This document shows, one piece after another, positions 29,246-39,600 of a DNA stretch of 64,000 nt. The stretch is taken from contig URPS01000003.1 of assembly GCA_900549855.1 (NCBI GenBank), positions 17,194 to 81,193 of the forward strand. Reading direction: 5' to 3'. Every line of letters begins with the position of its first letter. Position 1 is the stretch's first letter. The position numbers were made by a program, and so were the translations under genes. Origin of the DNA: an uncultured bacterium. GTDB taxonomy: Bacteria > Cyanobacteriota > Vampirovibrionia > Gastranaerophilales > Gastranaerophilaceae. Under the pieces are notes generated by a model that had not been told where the DNA came from, ran no database searches, and worked only from the letters and a program-made list of their open reading frames with translations.

Positions 29246-29289
29246 CCCCTCACCCTAACCCTCTCCCACAAGAGGTGAGAGAACGTGCG
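29246..29289. repeat. Solo copy of the CCCTAACCCTC-type repeat
   Basis: CCCCTCACCCTAACCCTCTC followed by CCACAAGAGGTGAGAGAACGTGCG. It shares the CACCCTAACCCTC core and the ACGTGCG end with the element B repeats at 5755-6042 and with 63838-63890. It lies between the DUF4330 gene and the O-antigen ligase gene. Confidence 0.7.
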
Positions 29290-29351
29290 AAATCTTACTT
29301 ATCTACTATTTTTAGGGTTGACAAAACATGTCATTTCCACCCTTTAGAAAA

Positions 29352-29900
29352 CTATCCAACTTGATTATTAGAACCGTCATCTTCAATATCATTTTTTGAT
29401 GTAACACGAACGTCAGAAATAGTTCCGTTAAATTTGTAGTTATTACCTTCTAATGTTACAGGCAAGCCCATTTTAATTTTATTTCCACCTACTACTGCAC
29501 CATCTTTTGTAATTTTTGCAGTATCTGTGATTGTTACTACAGCATCAAAAAGTGCCGGTTGAGCCGGATCATTAATAAATGCATACGGTTCTTTCGCCTT
29601 AAAAGATGCAACAGCCGCTTTTCTTGGTTCTGATGATACATTTAATACATTAAGTTCTGTATAAGGTACATTACGAATAGTAATAAACGTTTTATCATCC
29701 GGTTTAATAGGAAATTCTTCACCTGTTACAGTAACACCTCTTAAAAATACTTGGAAAGTTATAGGAGAAGTCGCTTCTATCTGTTTATCAGCAGTTTGTC
29801 TAAAATGTTTTGTAGTAGCTACACCAATTATTAAAGCTACAATTACACCAAGAACAATTATTATATCAACCAAATTAAATTTACCTAACAAATTCTTCAT
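29352..29900 (-). CDS. DUF4330 family protein
   Basis: A 182-residue single-span protein resembling DUF4330 proteins of cyanobacteria and Firmicutes. It starts with a short basic stretch (GKFNLVDIIIVLGVIVALII, span about 11-31). An extracytoplasmic beta-rich domain follows (FQVFLRGVTVTGEEF, VVTITDTAKITKDGAVVGGN). Function unknown. It follows the heptose kinase gene by 16 bases in the same direction and is probably co-transcribed, which suggests an envelope role. Confidence 0.8.
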   Translation of the reverse strand: MKNLLGKFNLVDIIIVLGVIVALIIGVATTKHFRQTADKQIEATSPITFQVFLRGVTVTGEEFPIKPDDKTFITIRNVPYTELNVLNVSSEPRKAAVASFKAKEPYAFINDPAQPALFDAVVTITDTAKITKDGAVVGGNKIKMGLPVTLEGNNYKFNGTISDVRVTSKNDIEDDGSNNQVG

Positions 29901-29916
29901 TTATTATTCTCCTCTC

Positions 29917-30939
29917 CTAGTATTCTTCTAATTTTATTTCAGTTGGAATAGATTTTATAATTTCATCAATAGAAGTTGTAGCACAACCATATTGTTTAAC
30001 AACAATACCAGCGGCAATATTACCGATAATAGCAGCATAAACAGGTTCAGCGCCTGCCGCTAGAGCCAAAGTATACAATGCTGTTACTGTATCACCCGCA
30101 CCTGTTACATCAAAAACTTCTGCCTTATTAAACACCGGAATATGAGTGTATTTACCATTATTATCAACAACAACCATACCATCTGCACCACAAGTTATTA
30201 GAGCTGCTTCAGCTCCTGATTGTTCTAATAAAATATTTCCGGCTTTCATAAAATCTTCTTTATTTTTCAAATAAAAGCCAACATGCTTTTGTGTATCAGG
30301 AAGGTTAGGAGTCATTGAAGTAACTCCATAATATCTGTTTAAATCACGTTGAGCATCAACAACAACTTTTTTATTATTTTTTTTAGCAGTAGATATAACT
30401 GCAGAGATTACATTATCAGAAAGAGTTCCTATATGATAATCAGAAAGTATTACTGCATCATGTTGTGGAACTAATTTTTCAATTTCATCTATAAGTTTTT
30501 TCTCTGTTTCTTTTGAAATTGGAGCATTTGTTTGCCTATCAATTCTCACAATTTGCTGAGTTATAGAATGTGAACAAGAACCGGAAATTCTAGTTTTGGT
30601 AATAGTTTTTCTTGTTTTATCCGTAATCAAAGATGAACAGTCAATATTCGCTTCACAAAATGCCTGCTTCAAATCATTTGCTTGATAATCATCACCAATC
30701 ACACCAATTACACTAACTTTACCACCATTTACATCCGCTACGTTATGGGCTGCGTTAGACGCACCACCCAAAATAAATTTTGTGTGAGTGTGTTGAAGGA
30801 TTAAAACAGGTGCTTCTCTTGAAATTCTTTCCGTATCGCCATAAACCATTTCATCAAGGGCTAAATCACCTACAACAAGGATTTTAGCATTCCCTAAATT
30901 TTTCACCAAATCCGCTAATTTATTTTTATCTATATTCAT
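29917..30939 (-). CDS. rfaE1: D-glycero-beta-D-manno-heptose-7-phosphate kinase (HldE/RfaE kinase domain)
   Basis: A 340-residue PfkB/ribokinase-fold sugar kinase of the RfaE type, which phosphorylates heptose-7-phosphate for LPS core synthesis. Seen are ILVVGDLALDEMVYGDTERI (about 19-38), ISREAPVLIL, the substrate-binding GGASNAAHNVADVNGG, and the catalytic DVTGAGDTVTALYTLALAAG (Asp of GAGD). There is no second nucleotidyltransferase domain, so it corresponds to the kinase half of HldE. It is divergent from the 31023 gene. Confidence 0.9.
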   Translation of the reverse strand: MNIDKNKLADLVKNLGNAKILVVGDLALDEMVYGDTERISREAPVLILQHTHTKFILGGASNAAHNVADVNGGKVSVIGVIGDDYQANDLKQAFCEANIDCSSLITDKTRKTITKTRISGSCSHSITQQIVRIDRQTNAPISKETEKKLIDEIEKLVPQHDAVILSDYHIGTLSDNVISAVISTAKKNNKKVVVDAQRDLNRYYGVTSMTPNLPDTQKHVGFYLKNKEDFMKAGNILLEQSGAEAALITCGADGMVVVDNNGKYTHIPVFNKAEVFDVTGAGDTVTALYTLALAAGAEPVYAAIIGNIAAGIVVKQYGCATTSIDEIIKSIPTEIKLEEY

Positions 30940-30956
30940 ATAAATCTCTCTTATGA

Positions 30957-30985
30957 TTGCCTAATAACGAAATCTCATATATAAT
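30957..30985 (+). promoter_or_regulatory. Promoter of the 31023 gene
   Basis: TTGCCT (30957-30962), a 17-base spacer and a perfect TATAAT (30980-30985). It overlaps the in-frame TTG at 30957, which therefore cannot be the translation start. Confidence 0.75.
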
Positions 30986-31022
30986 ATACTTATATCATAC
31001 AATAAACATGAAAAGAGAGCGC

Positions 31023-31844
31023 ATGGCTGACAAAAACGTGTATAATGAAAAAGATTCAATGGATATTAATGAATTAGCATCATTAAATGATGATATTTCA
31101 CCGGATTTAATAGACCAACTTCAAGCAAAATTATCAAATGATGCGATAAGTTTTAGTGAAGAAGATAATGCATCAAATACTCCTGCAAATACAAAAGATG
31201 ATGCAACATTGTTTGAAGAAACTGAAAAAAAAGAAAAGCCAAAAAGTGAAGTTAAAAAAATAGAAGTCAATCTTGATAAAAAGTTTGATGATAATTTTAT
31301 TAAAAAATACAAAGCAAAACTTAACAAGCAACAAGAAGCCGTTAATAAAGACGGCAAAAAAGCAGCAGAAACTCATATTAGCAGCGCAGCTTTTTCTGAT
31401 AACACAACAGCAGAAGACAATAAAAATATTGAAGAAATATCTAAGGGCAATATTAAAGAACGCAAGTTTTCTAAAAAGCAAAAAGAATACAATGACAGTT
31501 TAGATTTCTTGGACAATAATGTTAAATATTCAAAATATGTAATATATATTGACCCTGAAAATGTCCCATTCATTGATAGTTTAACTGTAAAAGAACGCAA
31601 GAATTTAATAAACAAAATTTTACGTGAACAAGATGATATAGCAATTACAAAACAACGTTTTAAAATTGTAAACGCAGTTATAAAACATGTCATTATAGCT
31701 ATTATAACAGTTGCAATTTCAATTCCAATTATTTATTTCACAATAAACACATCACTAGAAGCGACTATTAATAACTACAGACGTTCACAATCCTTATTCC
31801 AGACGCTATATAAAGAAAACGGCAAAGTTAGTAATATAAGATAG
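31023..31844 (+). CDS. Uncharacterised Lys/Glu-rich membrane-anchored protein
   Basis: I do not recognise this 273-residue protein. The first ~190 residues are highly charged and probably disordered (ELASLNDDISPDLIDQLQAK, FDDNFIKKYKAKLNKQQEAV). A more ordered KYVIYIDPENVPFIDSLTVK follows. One membrane span lies near the C-terminus (HVIIAIITVAISIPIIYFTI), with a short outer tail. I start at ATG 31023, which has AAGAGAG just upstream; ATG 31008 is an alternative. The layout is that of a C-terminally anchored cytoplasmic protein. Confidence 0.8.
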   Translation: MADKNVYNEKDSMDINELASLNDDISPDLIDQLQAKLSNDAISFSEEDNASNTPANTKDDATLFEETEKKEKPKSEVKKIEVNLDKKFDDNFIKKYKAKLNKQQEAVNKDGKKAAETHISSAAFSDNTTAEDNKNIEEISKGNIKERKFSKKQKEYNDSLDFLDNNVKYSKYVIYIDPENVPFIDSLTVKERKNLINKILREQDDIAITKQRFKIVNAVIKHVIIAIITVAISIPIIYFTINTSLEATINNYRRSQSLFQTLYKENGKVSNIR

Positions 31845-31855
31845 TGCCTCGAACA

Positions 31856-32656
31856 TTATACAGTTTCTTGTTGCCCTCTCTCACCTACAACTTGATTAGC
31901 AATAGTTTGGCCAAGTTTATAACCTAAAATTGACGCACCGGCAAATGCCAAACCCTTCATTAGTCCTGGAAGGAATTTTAGTGATTTGTTACAAATTTCA
32001 TGAGTTTTACAGTAATCATTGAACGCTGCTGTTTGTTTTTGAATAAATGGATTTTCATTAAATAATCCATCTCTATTGATAACTAACTTATTATCAAGAA
32101 TTTGATATTTTCCAGCCTCTGCAATTAATTTTTTCTCACCATTTGCAACATTAAACAAACCTTCTTTAGTTTCTATCATTGTTTTTGGGTTATATTTTGA
32201 AGTTTTAGCCAAACCAAGAGCATTTTTTGCTAAAGATTCAGATGCAAACATAACACCTAAAGCCACTCCTTCTTTAATTGCTTCATCTTTTTTATTTTCA
32301 GAAGTTAATACTTTTACACCACTTGTAGCACAGATTATCGGATTAATATGATCGGCTGTAAAGTTCAAAACCTTAGCTATACCACCAACCACTTTATCAC
32401 CTTGAGATAAAGCTCTTATAGATTCTTCTGCACTGGTAATACCCTCTGCCAAAGAATTAGCAGAACCTTTTGCGATATTAGAAACACCTTTGACAGCATT
32501 TACAATTTGCCCACCTGCAATATCCATATTCATAGCACCAACTAACGGATTACTGGTTACAAGAGCATCCGCACCACTATTAGCTCTTCTTGTTGAAAAA
32601 ATAGTACTGGAGATTACTGATGGCATAAATGATGTAATTGCTAAACCTGATGTCAT
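31856..32656 (-). CDS. Uncharacterised protein, alanine/glycine-rich
   Basis: I do not recognise this 266-residue protein. It has helical Ala/Ser/Gly-rich stretches (GQIVNAVKGVSNIAKGSANS, EAIKEGVALGVMFASESLAK) and a hydrophobic C-terminal region (LPGLMKGLAFAGASILGYKL) that may touch the membrane. The tone is similar to the larger protein at 61043-62956. Both look lineage-specific, but I cannot prove homology by eye. It is convergent with the 31023 gene, with 11 bases between stops. Confidence 0.75.
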   Translation of the reverse strand: MTSGLAITSFMPSVISSTIFSTRRANSGADALVTSNPLVGAMNMDIAGGQIVNAVKGVSNIAKGSANSLAEGITSAEESIRALSQGDKVVGGIAKVLNFTADHINPIICATSGVKVLTSENKKDEAIKEGVALGVMFASESLAKNALGLAKTSKYNPKTMIETKEGLFNVANGEKKLIAEAGKYQILDNKLVINRDGLFNENPFIQKQTAAFNDYCKTHEICNKSLKFLPGLMKGLAFAGASILGYKLGQTIANQVVGERGQQETV

Positions 32657-32798
32657 GTTAAAACCTTTTCCACACTATAATACTTTACACACTATATCTA
32701 TATAAAGTTTTTAACCTGACAAAAATTTCAATTTAAGGAAAAATCTTTACATTATTTTACAAAGAAATAAAATGGATGGGTTAAAGAAAGCTTAAGAA

Positions 32799-34142
32799 TT
32801 ATGCTTCTTCTGTTGGTTCATTTTCTATAACAGGCTCTTTATAAATTTGAAGTTTTGTTATTCTGGCGCCATCAATTTCCTTTACAGTAAATGTTAAACC
32901 GTTAAATGAAACCGTATCACCGACTTCTGCAATTCTACCAAGCAATTTAACAACCAGACCGGCAATAGTATCAACGTCATCTTCTTCAAACAAAGATTCT
33001 TTTAATCCAAAATACTCAACCACTTCATCAATACGCATCATAGCATTTGCAATATACGTATTTTCACCGATTTCTTTAATATCAGTTTCCTCTTCCTCGT
33101 CAAATTCGTCTTGAACTTCGCCAATAATTTCTTCCAATACATCCTCTAATGTAATCAATCCGGAAGTTCCACCAAATTCATCAATAACAACCGCAATTTG
33201 ACAATGTCTTTTTTTAAATTCTATAATCAAATTATCAAGTGTCATTGTTTCAGGAATCAAAATCAATGGTCTAATTAATTTCTTTATAGAAAATTCGTCT
33301 TTTCTCATAGCTAAAGAATACAAGTCTTTAACATGAATAAATCCTAATATTTTATCAATATTTTCTTCATAAACCGGATATCTTGTATATTGATTCTCCA
33401 AAGTTTGTTTTGTTAATTCTTCATAAGAAATATCATTTGGAATACAAATCATATCAGTTCTAGGAATCATTGCTTGTTTTGCCATCAAATCAGAGAACTT
33501 AAACATATTATGAAGCATTTCAGCTTCTGTTTCATTTAATACACCCTCGTTATAACTCGCATCTACGAGCATATCAAGTTCTTCTGTAGAATGAACTAAA
33601 GATGCGTCTTCTGAATTAGCATGACAAGCTGATAAGATTTTATTTCCTGACACTTCAAGCAGTAAAACAAACGGCTTAAAAATCGTTATAAAGATATCCA
33701 TCGGTGTCGCAATTAATAATGACAACGATTCTGGGTGTCTTAAAGATATGCATTTTGGCAACTGTTCTCCTAAAAGCACATGGAAATATGTTACCAATAC
33801 AAATGATATTGGAACAGCGATTAAGTGAGCAGGCATAGCATTCATAGTATGCGCAAAGAAACCGATAACAGGTTCTATAATCTGAACAATTGTTGATTCT
33901 GCAACCCAACCTAATGCGATACTAGCAATCGTAACACCCAATTGAGCAGCAGCAAGCATTCTATTTATATCATTAACAAGCTTTAGAGCCTTTTTTGCGT
34001 TACCATTACCCTCATTGCTAAGTTGTTCAAGCCTTGTTTTTCGAACTTTTACAAGAGAAAACTCTGCAGCTACAAAAAAGGCATTAACAAAAAGCAAGAA
34101 TAAAATTATAAAAATATTAATTAAAAAGTCTGTTATATCCAT
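32799..34142 (-). CDS. CNNM/CorC-HlyC family membrane transporter
   Basis: A 447-residue protein with the standard order. An N-terminal DUF21 (CNNM) membrane domain of about four spans begins ITDFLINIFIILFLLFVNAF. A CBS pair follows (MIPRTDMICIPNDISYEELT, IHVKDLYSLA), then the block FGGTSGLITLEDVLEEIIGE and a C-terminal CorC/HlyC domain. Family members handle Mg2+ or Na+ efflux, although many are still labelled hemolysins. It is divergent from the DUF3326 gene. Confidence 0.95.
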   Translation of the reverse strand: MDITDFLINIFIILFLLFVNAFFVAAEFSLVKVRKTRLEQLSNEGNGNAKKALKLVNDINRMLAAAQLGVTIASIALGWVAESTIVQIIEPVIGFFAHTMNAMPAHLIAVPISFVLVTYFHVLLGEQLPKCISLRHPESLSLLIATPMDIFITIFKPFVLLLEVSGNKILSACHANSEDASLVHSTEELDMLVDASYNEGVLNETEAEMLHNMFKFSDLMAKQAMIPRTDMICIPNDISYEELTKQTLENQYTRYPVYEENIDKILGFIHVKDLYSLAMRKDEFSIKKLIRPLILIPETMTLDNLIIEFKKRHCQIAVVIDEFGGTSGLITLEDVLEEIIGEVQDEFDEEEETDIKEIGENTYIANAMMRIDEVVEYFGLKESLFEEDDVDTIAGLVVKLLGRIAEVGDTVSFNGLTFTVKEIDGARITKLQIYKEPVIENEPTEEA

Positions 34143-34197
34143 TTACTCTCATATACCTTAAAGTTATACATACAATTCTACAATATACCTGAATATT

Positions 34198-34226
34198 TTG
34201 CAATATTGAACTATTTTATATATAAT
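34198..34226 (+). promoter_or_regulatory. Promoter of the DUF3326 gene, predicted leaderless
   Basis: TTGCAA (34198-34203), a 17-base spacer and a perfect TATAAT (34221-34226). The ATG is at 34234, 8 bases after the -10, so the transcript should begin at or next to the start codon. No Shine-Dalgarno sequence is present. Confidence 0.65.
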
Positions 34227-34233
34227 AATCTGT

Positions 34234-35178
34234 ATGAAAACAGGAGCACTTATAGTACCTACAGGAATTGGAGCATCTATCGGGGGATTTGCAGGTGATG
34301 CAAGTATTTGGGCTAGAAAGTTAGCTAAACATTGCCGTCTTATTGTTAATCCAAATGTTGTTAACGCTGCCTGCTTTTCCGGTATCACAGACAATATGCT
34401 TTACGTAGAAGGTTATTCTTTAGATGAATTTTTTAAGGGTAAATGTAAATTACAGCCATCTTGCGAAAACAAAGTTGGTGTAATTTTTGATAAAGCAATT
34501 AAGCAAGAAGTACTGAATGTACATATTAATACGATAAATGCAGTAAAAACTGTTTATGGAATTGACATTTGCGGTTATGAAATAACACAAGAAGATACTG
34601 GAGTTGAATTTTTTGTTGATAATTCCGGTGTTTCAATGGGAAATGTAAAAAACCTTGAAACAATAAAAGAATCTGCTTGCAAGTTAATACAAAAGGGAGC
34701 AGAGGCGATTGCAATAGTTTGCAGATTTCCGGATGAACAAGGAGATGACTATGCAAACGGTATTGGAGTTGACCCTGTCGGTGGTGTAGAAGCTATTATT
34801 TCACATTACATTTCTAAAGAATTAAAAATTCCTTGTGCTCATGCTCCGGCTTTTGATGATATTACAATTTCTACAGACATAGTAGATTCAAGATGTTCTG
34901 CAGAATATATAACACCGACATTCTTACCTTGTATTTTGATTGGACTAAGTCAAGCACCAAAATTATCACAAACAGAAGGTATTGGGATTGATGATACAAA
35001 TTTCATAGTAGTTCCTTATAACGCTCTTGGAGGAATTCCGGTTCTAGAAATGATTAAACGAAATAAAACAGTTTATGCCATAAAAGAAAATAAAAGCGTT
35101 TTGGATGTCACACCAGATACGTTGGGAATTAACTGCATAGTTTTAGAATCGTATCAAGAATTGATTGAGCAAATTTAA
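34234..35178 (+). CDS. DUF3326 family protein
   Basis: A 314-residue protein matching DUF3326, a family kept in cyanobacteria and plants with no assigned reaction. Landmarks are ALIVPTGIGASIGGFAGDAS at residues 5-24, PNVVNAACFSGITDNMLYVE, VCRFPDEQGDDYANGIGVDP and APAFDD near residue 208. The Gly-rich start and acidic pockets suggest an enzyme. It is monocistronic, with a consensus promoter and a hairpin terminator 22 bases after the stop. Confidence 0.85.
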   Translation: MKTGALIVPTGIGASIGGFAGDASIWARKLAKHCRLIVNPNVVNAACFSGITDNMLYVEGYSLDEFFKGKCKLQPSCENKVGVIFDKAIKQEVLNVHINTINAVKTVYGIDICGYEITQEDTGVEFFVDNSGVSMGNVKNLETIKESACKLIQKGAEAIAIVCRFPDEQGDDYANGIGVDPVGGVEAIISHYISKELKIPCAHAPAFDDITISTDIVDSRCSAEYITPTFLPCILIGLSQAPKLSQTEGIGIDDTNFIVVPYNALGGIPVLEMIKRNKTVYAIKENKSVLDVTPDTLGINCIVLESYQELIEQI

Positions 35179-35200
35179 AAATGTTTTTTTAACAGACAAA

Positions 35201-35225
35201 AAGGCGCATCCAGTAGATGCGCCTT
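35201..35225. terminator. Bidirectional terminator between DUF3326 and tig
   Basis: The stem AAGGCGCATC-CAGTA-GATGCGCCTT has 10 perfect pairs. The minus-strand side is followed by a T5 tail, suiting tig. The plus-strand side ends in TTCTATTTATT and can serve the convergent DUF3326 gene. Confidence 0.85.
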
Positions 35226-35246
35226 CTATTTATTCATCAATTCAAA

Positions 35247-36539
35247 CTATTTCAAATTAACTTTGTTATTATCAGCCAAGAACTGAGTCACTTTTTCGTT
35301 CAATGCTTGTTGTGAAATTGCATTGAATACTCCAGGAGTTTGAGAAAGTTGTTTAATCATAGTTTGTGGGTCGATTTGATACATATGGCTGATTTCAGCA
35401 ATCTTAGCACCAAATTCTTCTTGAGAAACTACAATATTTTCTTCTTTCGCAATTTTATCAATAACTAGGGAATTTTTAACTCTCATAGCAGCATCTTCTT
35501 TTAAGCTATTCATAATATTATCATAACCTTGAGCTTCTACTGCTTGATCCCAATTAAAACCTTGCATAGCTAATTTTTCTTTGTATTCTTCTACCAATTG
35601 ATCAGCTTCTCTATCAATCATAGATTGTTGAATATCAACTTTAGCTTCTGATGTTACTTTTTCAAAAATAGCTTTTTCTGAATTAGTTCTATCAATATCA
35701 GCCTTTTGAGTATCCAAATATTTTTGAATATCAGCTTTTAATTCATCAACAGTCTTAAATGGACCAACTTTTTGAGCGAACTCATCAGTTAGTTCAGGAA
35801 GAACTTTTGATTTGATTTCATTGATTTTACATTTGAAAGTAGCAGGTTGACCAGCTAATTTCTTTTCGTGATATTCTTCTGGGAAGTTTACACTGATTTC
35901 AAATTCTTCACCTAAAGCTCTATCAACTAATTGTTCTGCAAAACCAGGAATAAAGCTTGAATGAGCTAAATCCAAAGTGTAGTTTTTAGCATCACCATGT
36001 TCAATTTTTTCACCATTAGCGAAACCTTCAAAATCAAATACGATAGTATCAGTAGCAACAGTCTTTCTATCAGTAACAACAACTGTTGTAGCGTGTTGAG
36101 CCAACATACCGTCTAATGATTTTTGGAATGCATCTTCAGGAATTTTGTAAGCATCAACATCAAGTGTTAAACCTTTGTATTCACCCAAAGTAACTTCTGG
36201 TCTTAATTCAATTTTAGCAGTGATTTTTAAATCTTCACCAATTTTGTAATCATAAGATTCAACGTATGGTTGAGCAACAACATCAAAATCATTTTCTTTG
36301 ATTACTTCAGAGAAAATTCTAGGAAGAGCACCTTCAAGTGCTTCGTGTTTAATTCTTTCTTCACCAATGTTTTGTTCCACAATGTTTCTAGGAGCTTTTC
36401 CTTTTCTGAATCCTGGAATATTAACATATTGAGCTAATCTTTTAGCTGCATTGTTATAGTAGTTTACAGCATCTTTTGCCGGAACTTCAATTTCAACCTT
36501 AACCATATTTTCAGGTTGTTTTTCAATAGTTGTTTTCAT
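35247..36539 (-). CDS. tig: Trigger factor
   Basis: Ribosome-bound chaperone and peptidyl-prolyl isomerase. The 430-residue protein has the ribosome-docking signature GFRKGKAPR near residue 40 (FRK loop), the FKBP-like domain (DTIVFDFEGFANGEKIEHGD, EFEISVNFPEEYHEKKLAGQ) and a helical C-terminal chaperone domain ending in QFLADNNKVNLK. Length is normal. It follows the rpo operon but is separated from it by a terminator. No clpP or clpX follows. Confidence 0.96.
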   Translation of the reverse strand: MKTTIEKQPENMVKVEIEVPAKDAVNYYNNAAKRLAQYVNIPGFRKGKAPRNIVEQNIGEERIKHEALEGALPRIFSEVIKENDFDVVAQPYVESYDYKIGEDLKITAKIELRPEVTLGEYKGLTLDVDAYKIPEDAFQKSLDGMLAQHATTVVVTDRKTVATDTIVFDFEGFANGEKIEHGDAKNYTLDLAHSSFIPGFAEQLVDRALGEEFEISVNFPEEYHEKKLAGQPATFKCKINEIKSKVLPELTDEFAQKVGPFKTVDELKADIQKYLDTQKADIDRTNSEKAIFEKVTSEAKVDIQQSMIDREADQLVEEYKEKLAMQGFNWDQAVEAQGYDNIMNSLKEDAAMRVKNSLVIDKIAKEENIVVSQEEFGAKIAEISHMYQIDPQTMIKQLSQTPGVFNAISQQALNEKVTQFLADNNKVNLK

Positions 36540-36630
36540 TTAATTATCCTCTTTTCAATACCCTTCACTATTCTAAACTACTACAAACAGAGGATATTGT
36601 AAACCTTTTAAATACATATATTAACAATAA

Positions 36631-36661
36631 AAAAGCGGTATAGAAAATCCATACCGCTTTT
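36631..36661 (-). terminator. Rho-independent terminator of the rpoB-rpoC1-rpoC2 operon
   Basis: The arms AAAAGCGGTAT and ATACCGCTTTT pair perfectly across a 9-base loop. On the minus strand the stem runs into TTTTTTATTG. It lies 20 bases after the rpoC2 stop. Confidence 0.85.
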
Positions 36662-36680
36662 ATTATTTATTATTTTAAAT

Positions 36681-39600
36681 TTATTCGCCTTCTTTTGGTA
36701 ATTCAGGTGCACCAAACATACCTTCAATTTCTTCCAAAATTGCGGCAGGTTTTCTTGCCTGATTACGTTGAGCAGCACGTTTTTGAGCTTCTCTATCACG
36801 TTCTTCACTTGCGTAAGTTAAGTGATGGAAACCAGTACCTGCTGGAATCAAACGACCAATGATAACGTTTTCTTTCAAGCCTCTCAACAAGTCTTTCTTA
36901 CCATCAACCGCAGCTTCTGTAAGAATTCTTGTTGTTTCTTGGAATGAAGCAGCTGAAATAAATGATTCTGTGTTCAAAGAAGCTTTTGTAATACCTAACA
37001 ACATGTATTCACAAGTTGCTTCTTGACCATCATGTTCTTTCACAGCTTTGTTTTCATTTTCGAAAGTTTGAACTTCAACTAATTCACCAGGTAATAAGTT
37101 TGTATCACCAGAATCTACAATTCTAACTTTCTTAGTCATTTGACGAACGATGATTTCAATGTGTTTATCTGCGATTTCTACACCTTGAGAACGATATACA
37201 CGTTGAACTTCATCTACTAAGTATTGTTGTGCTTCTTCAGGACCGCAAAGTCTGATTACGTCGTGAGGATTTAAAGGACCACTTGTTAATGGTTGACCTT
37301 TTTTAATCTTCTGACCGTTTTGAACAACGATACTTGCATCAATTGCGAATTTAATTTCAGATCTAGTTCCACCTTCTGATTCTAAGAATAATCTAGGTAC
37401 ATCATCTTCAATTTCAATTCTTGCAACACCATCGGTTTCAGCTAAAATAGCGCAATCTTTTGGTTTTCTAGCTTCAAGAAGTTCTTCTACTCTTGGAAGA
37501 CCTTGAACGATATCGCCTGTTTTTTCTCTTTCAAATACCAATGTAGCAAGCATATCACCACGTAGTACCAAAGAACCTTCTTCAACCTGTAACATAGTAC
37601 CTGGGCTGATTAAGTAAGGACGACCATTTCTGATTGTTACTGATTTTGAAGTAACATCAACAATCTTACCTGAAACAGTTGCCGTTTCACCAGATTCAGC
37701 AAGAACACTATCAAGTTTAATAAAGTCACCTTTCTTAACAGATGGTTTAGATTTTGTATCTACTACTGTTTCAAAGTTTGAACAGTTCAATAACAATCTT
37801 CTTGATTCAGTTGCATCACCCTTGATAGAAGCAACACCATCATTTAATGCCAAAACTTCAGTTTTTGCAATTGGAGTTTTTGCATCAATGATTTGTCCAT
37901 TTTCTACAAGAAGTTCAGTTTGCAATGAACTATTCATCTTAGAATTGCCTTCCAATTCACGACGAACGATTAATGTTTCTAATACAACAATTTTTAATTC
38001 GCCGCTTTCATCTAGTTCTACCAAACCTTTTAAGTGTGACAAGTAACCTTGCATTTGAAGAACAAGACTTGTTCTTGTAAGAGTAGCACCATCAAGGTTT
38101 CTAACTCTTGCACCGTCTTTATATTGCAATTGAGTTACAGGAACAATATTAATCAATTCATCAGTTGTATTAAATTCAATTGATACTTCCTTAGGCTCAA
38201 TATACATAGGTTGAACAGGTCTTACAAGAATTTGTATTGGTTTATCTTCTAATGATTCTTCTTCTAAAGATGATGTATCAATATCTTCATCCAAATCATC
38301 AATGTCTAAATCATCAAATTCCATTTCCATAATACTAACAATAGAAGTTTCTTTTGCTTTAATTCCTTTAGCTATTGTTGTACCAGCTTCAACTACAGAG
38401 CCTTCTTCAACTTTTAATTCAGAAACATTAGCCAATGTATGAACTTCACCAGGTCTGATTGTTACTTCATGAATAACTTCATTAAATTCTTTGAATTCAA
38501 CAATACCATCGATATGACAGTAAACATCTTTAACAACTTCTGTACCAGCTGTTACGAATGTACCATTATCAACCATCTTCAATGAAGAATCTTTATTAAT
38601 TTGGTGAACTTCTTCCGGTACAAATACAATGTTACCAGGTCTTGTAACGATTTGGTTTTCGTCAACTTCAATATCAACATATTTGATTTCACCAGAAGAT
38701 GATACTGAACATTCATCATCAACTAATTCGGCAATAATCATACCGTTTTCAACTGTTGTATCAACAGGAGCTTTAACGATATATTTTTCACCGGATTTTT
38801 CAACTGTCCATAATTGTTCTTTCTTAGTTTGTTCAAACTTTGCATTTGCAGGTGATAAAGAAGCAATTACAATAGTAATTTCTTTACCTTGAACAATCTT
38901 GTTAATTTTGTTTTTACCGGATTTAACTGCTTCAACAACCAAATCTTCTGCATATCTTACTTCACCACCGTGTTCAGATATCATAAGAGTTTCAGCCAAT
39001 TTATCACCAGCTTTAACCTTTTGTTCATCAGAAACAAGAACTTTTGAACCACCAGGTAAGTTGTAAACATCACCACCGATAATCCAAACAATACCATTTT
39101 TGTTAGCTGTTCTTGAAATGTTACCTTGTCTGTCTTTCTTTTCATCGGCAACAAAGTCTTCAAATAATACCATACCTGACATATCAGAGTTGATATCCTT
39201 TGTAGCTTTTTCTGTCAAACGACCTGCATCATTAGCAGTTGGTCTGAATTCTGCCAATTTAAAGTTCTTTTCAACTTCCATACCGTCTTCAAAGAATACT
39301 GTAGCACCGGCAGGAATATGATAAGAAGTAGATTTTTTAGCACCTTTAACTTCAATATCAGCTTCATAAATAGAAACTCTTACAACATCACCGTGACGAG
39401 TTCTAAGTTCTCTTGTTTTTAACTTAGATACAACTGTACCGGCTTCTGAAGCGTGAATTTCTTTTGTAGCTTCTTTAACGCCAACAGCACCACCTGTGTG
39501 GAATGTTCTCATTGTAAGCTGTGTACCAGGTTCACCGATTGACTGAGCAGCAATAATACCGATTGCTTCACCTACATCAACCAATTTTTGAGTTGTCATA

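Noticed and set aside
30957..31022. In-frame TTG-started N-terminal extension of the 31023 gene
   Set aside because: The extension runs through a near-consensus promoter (TTGCCT-17-TATAAT), so it cannot be translated from that transcript; ATG 31023 has its own ribosome site.
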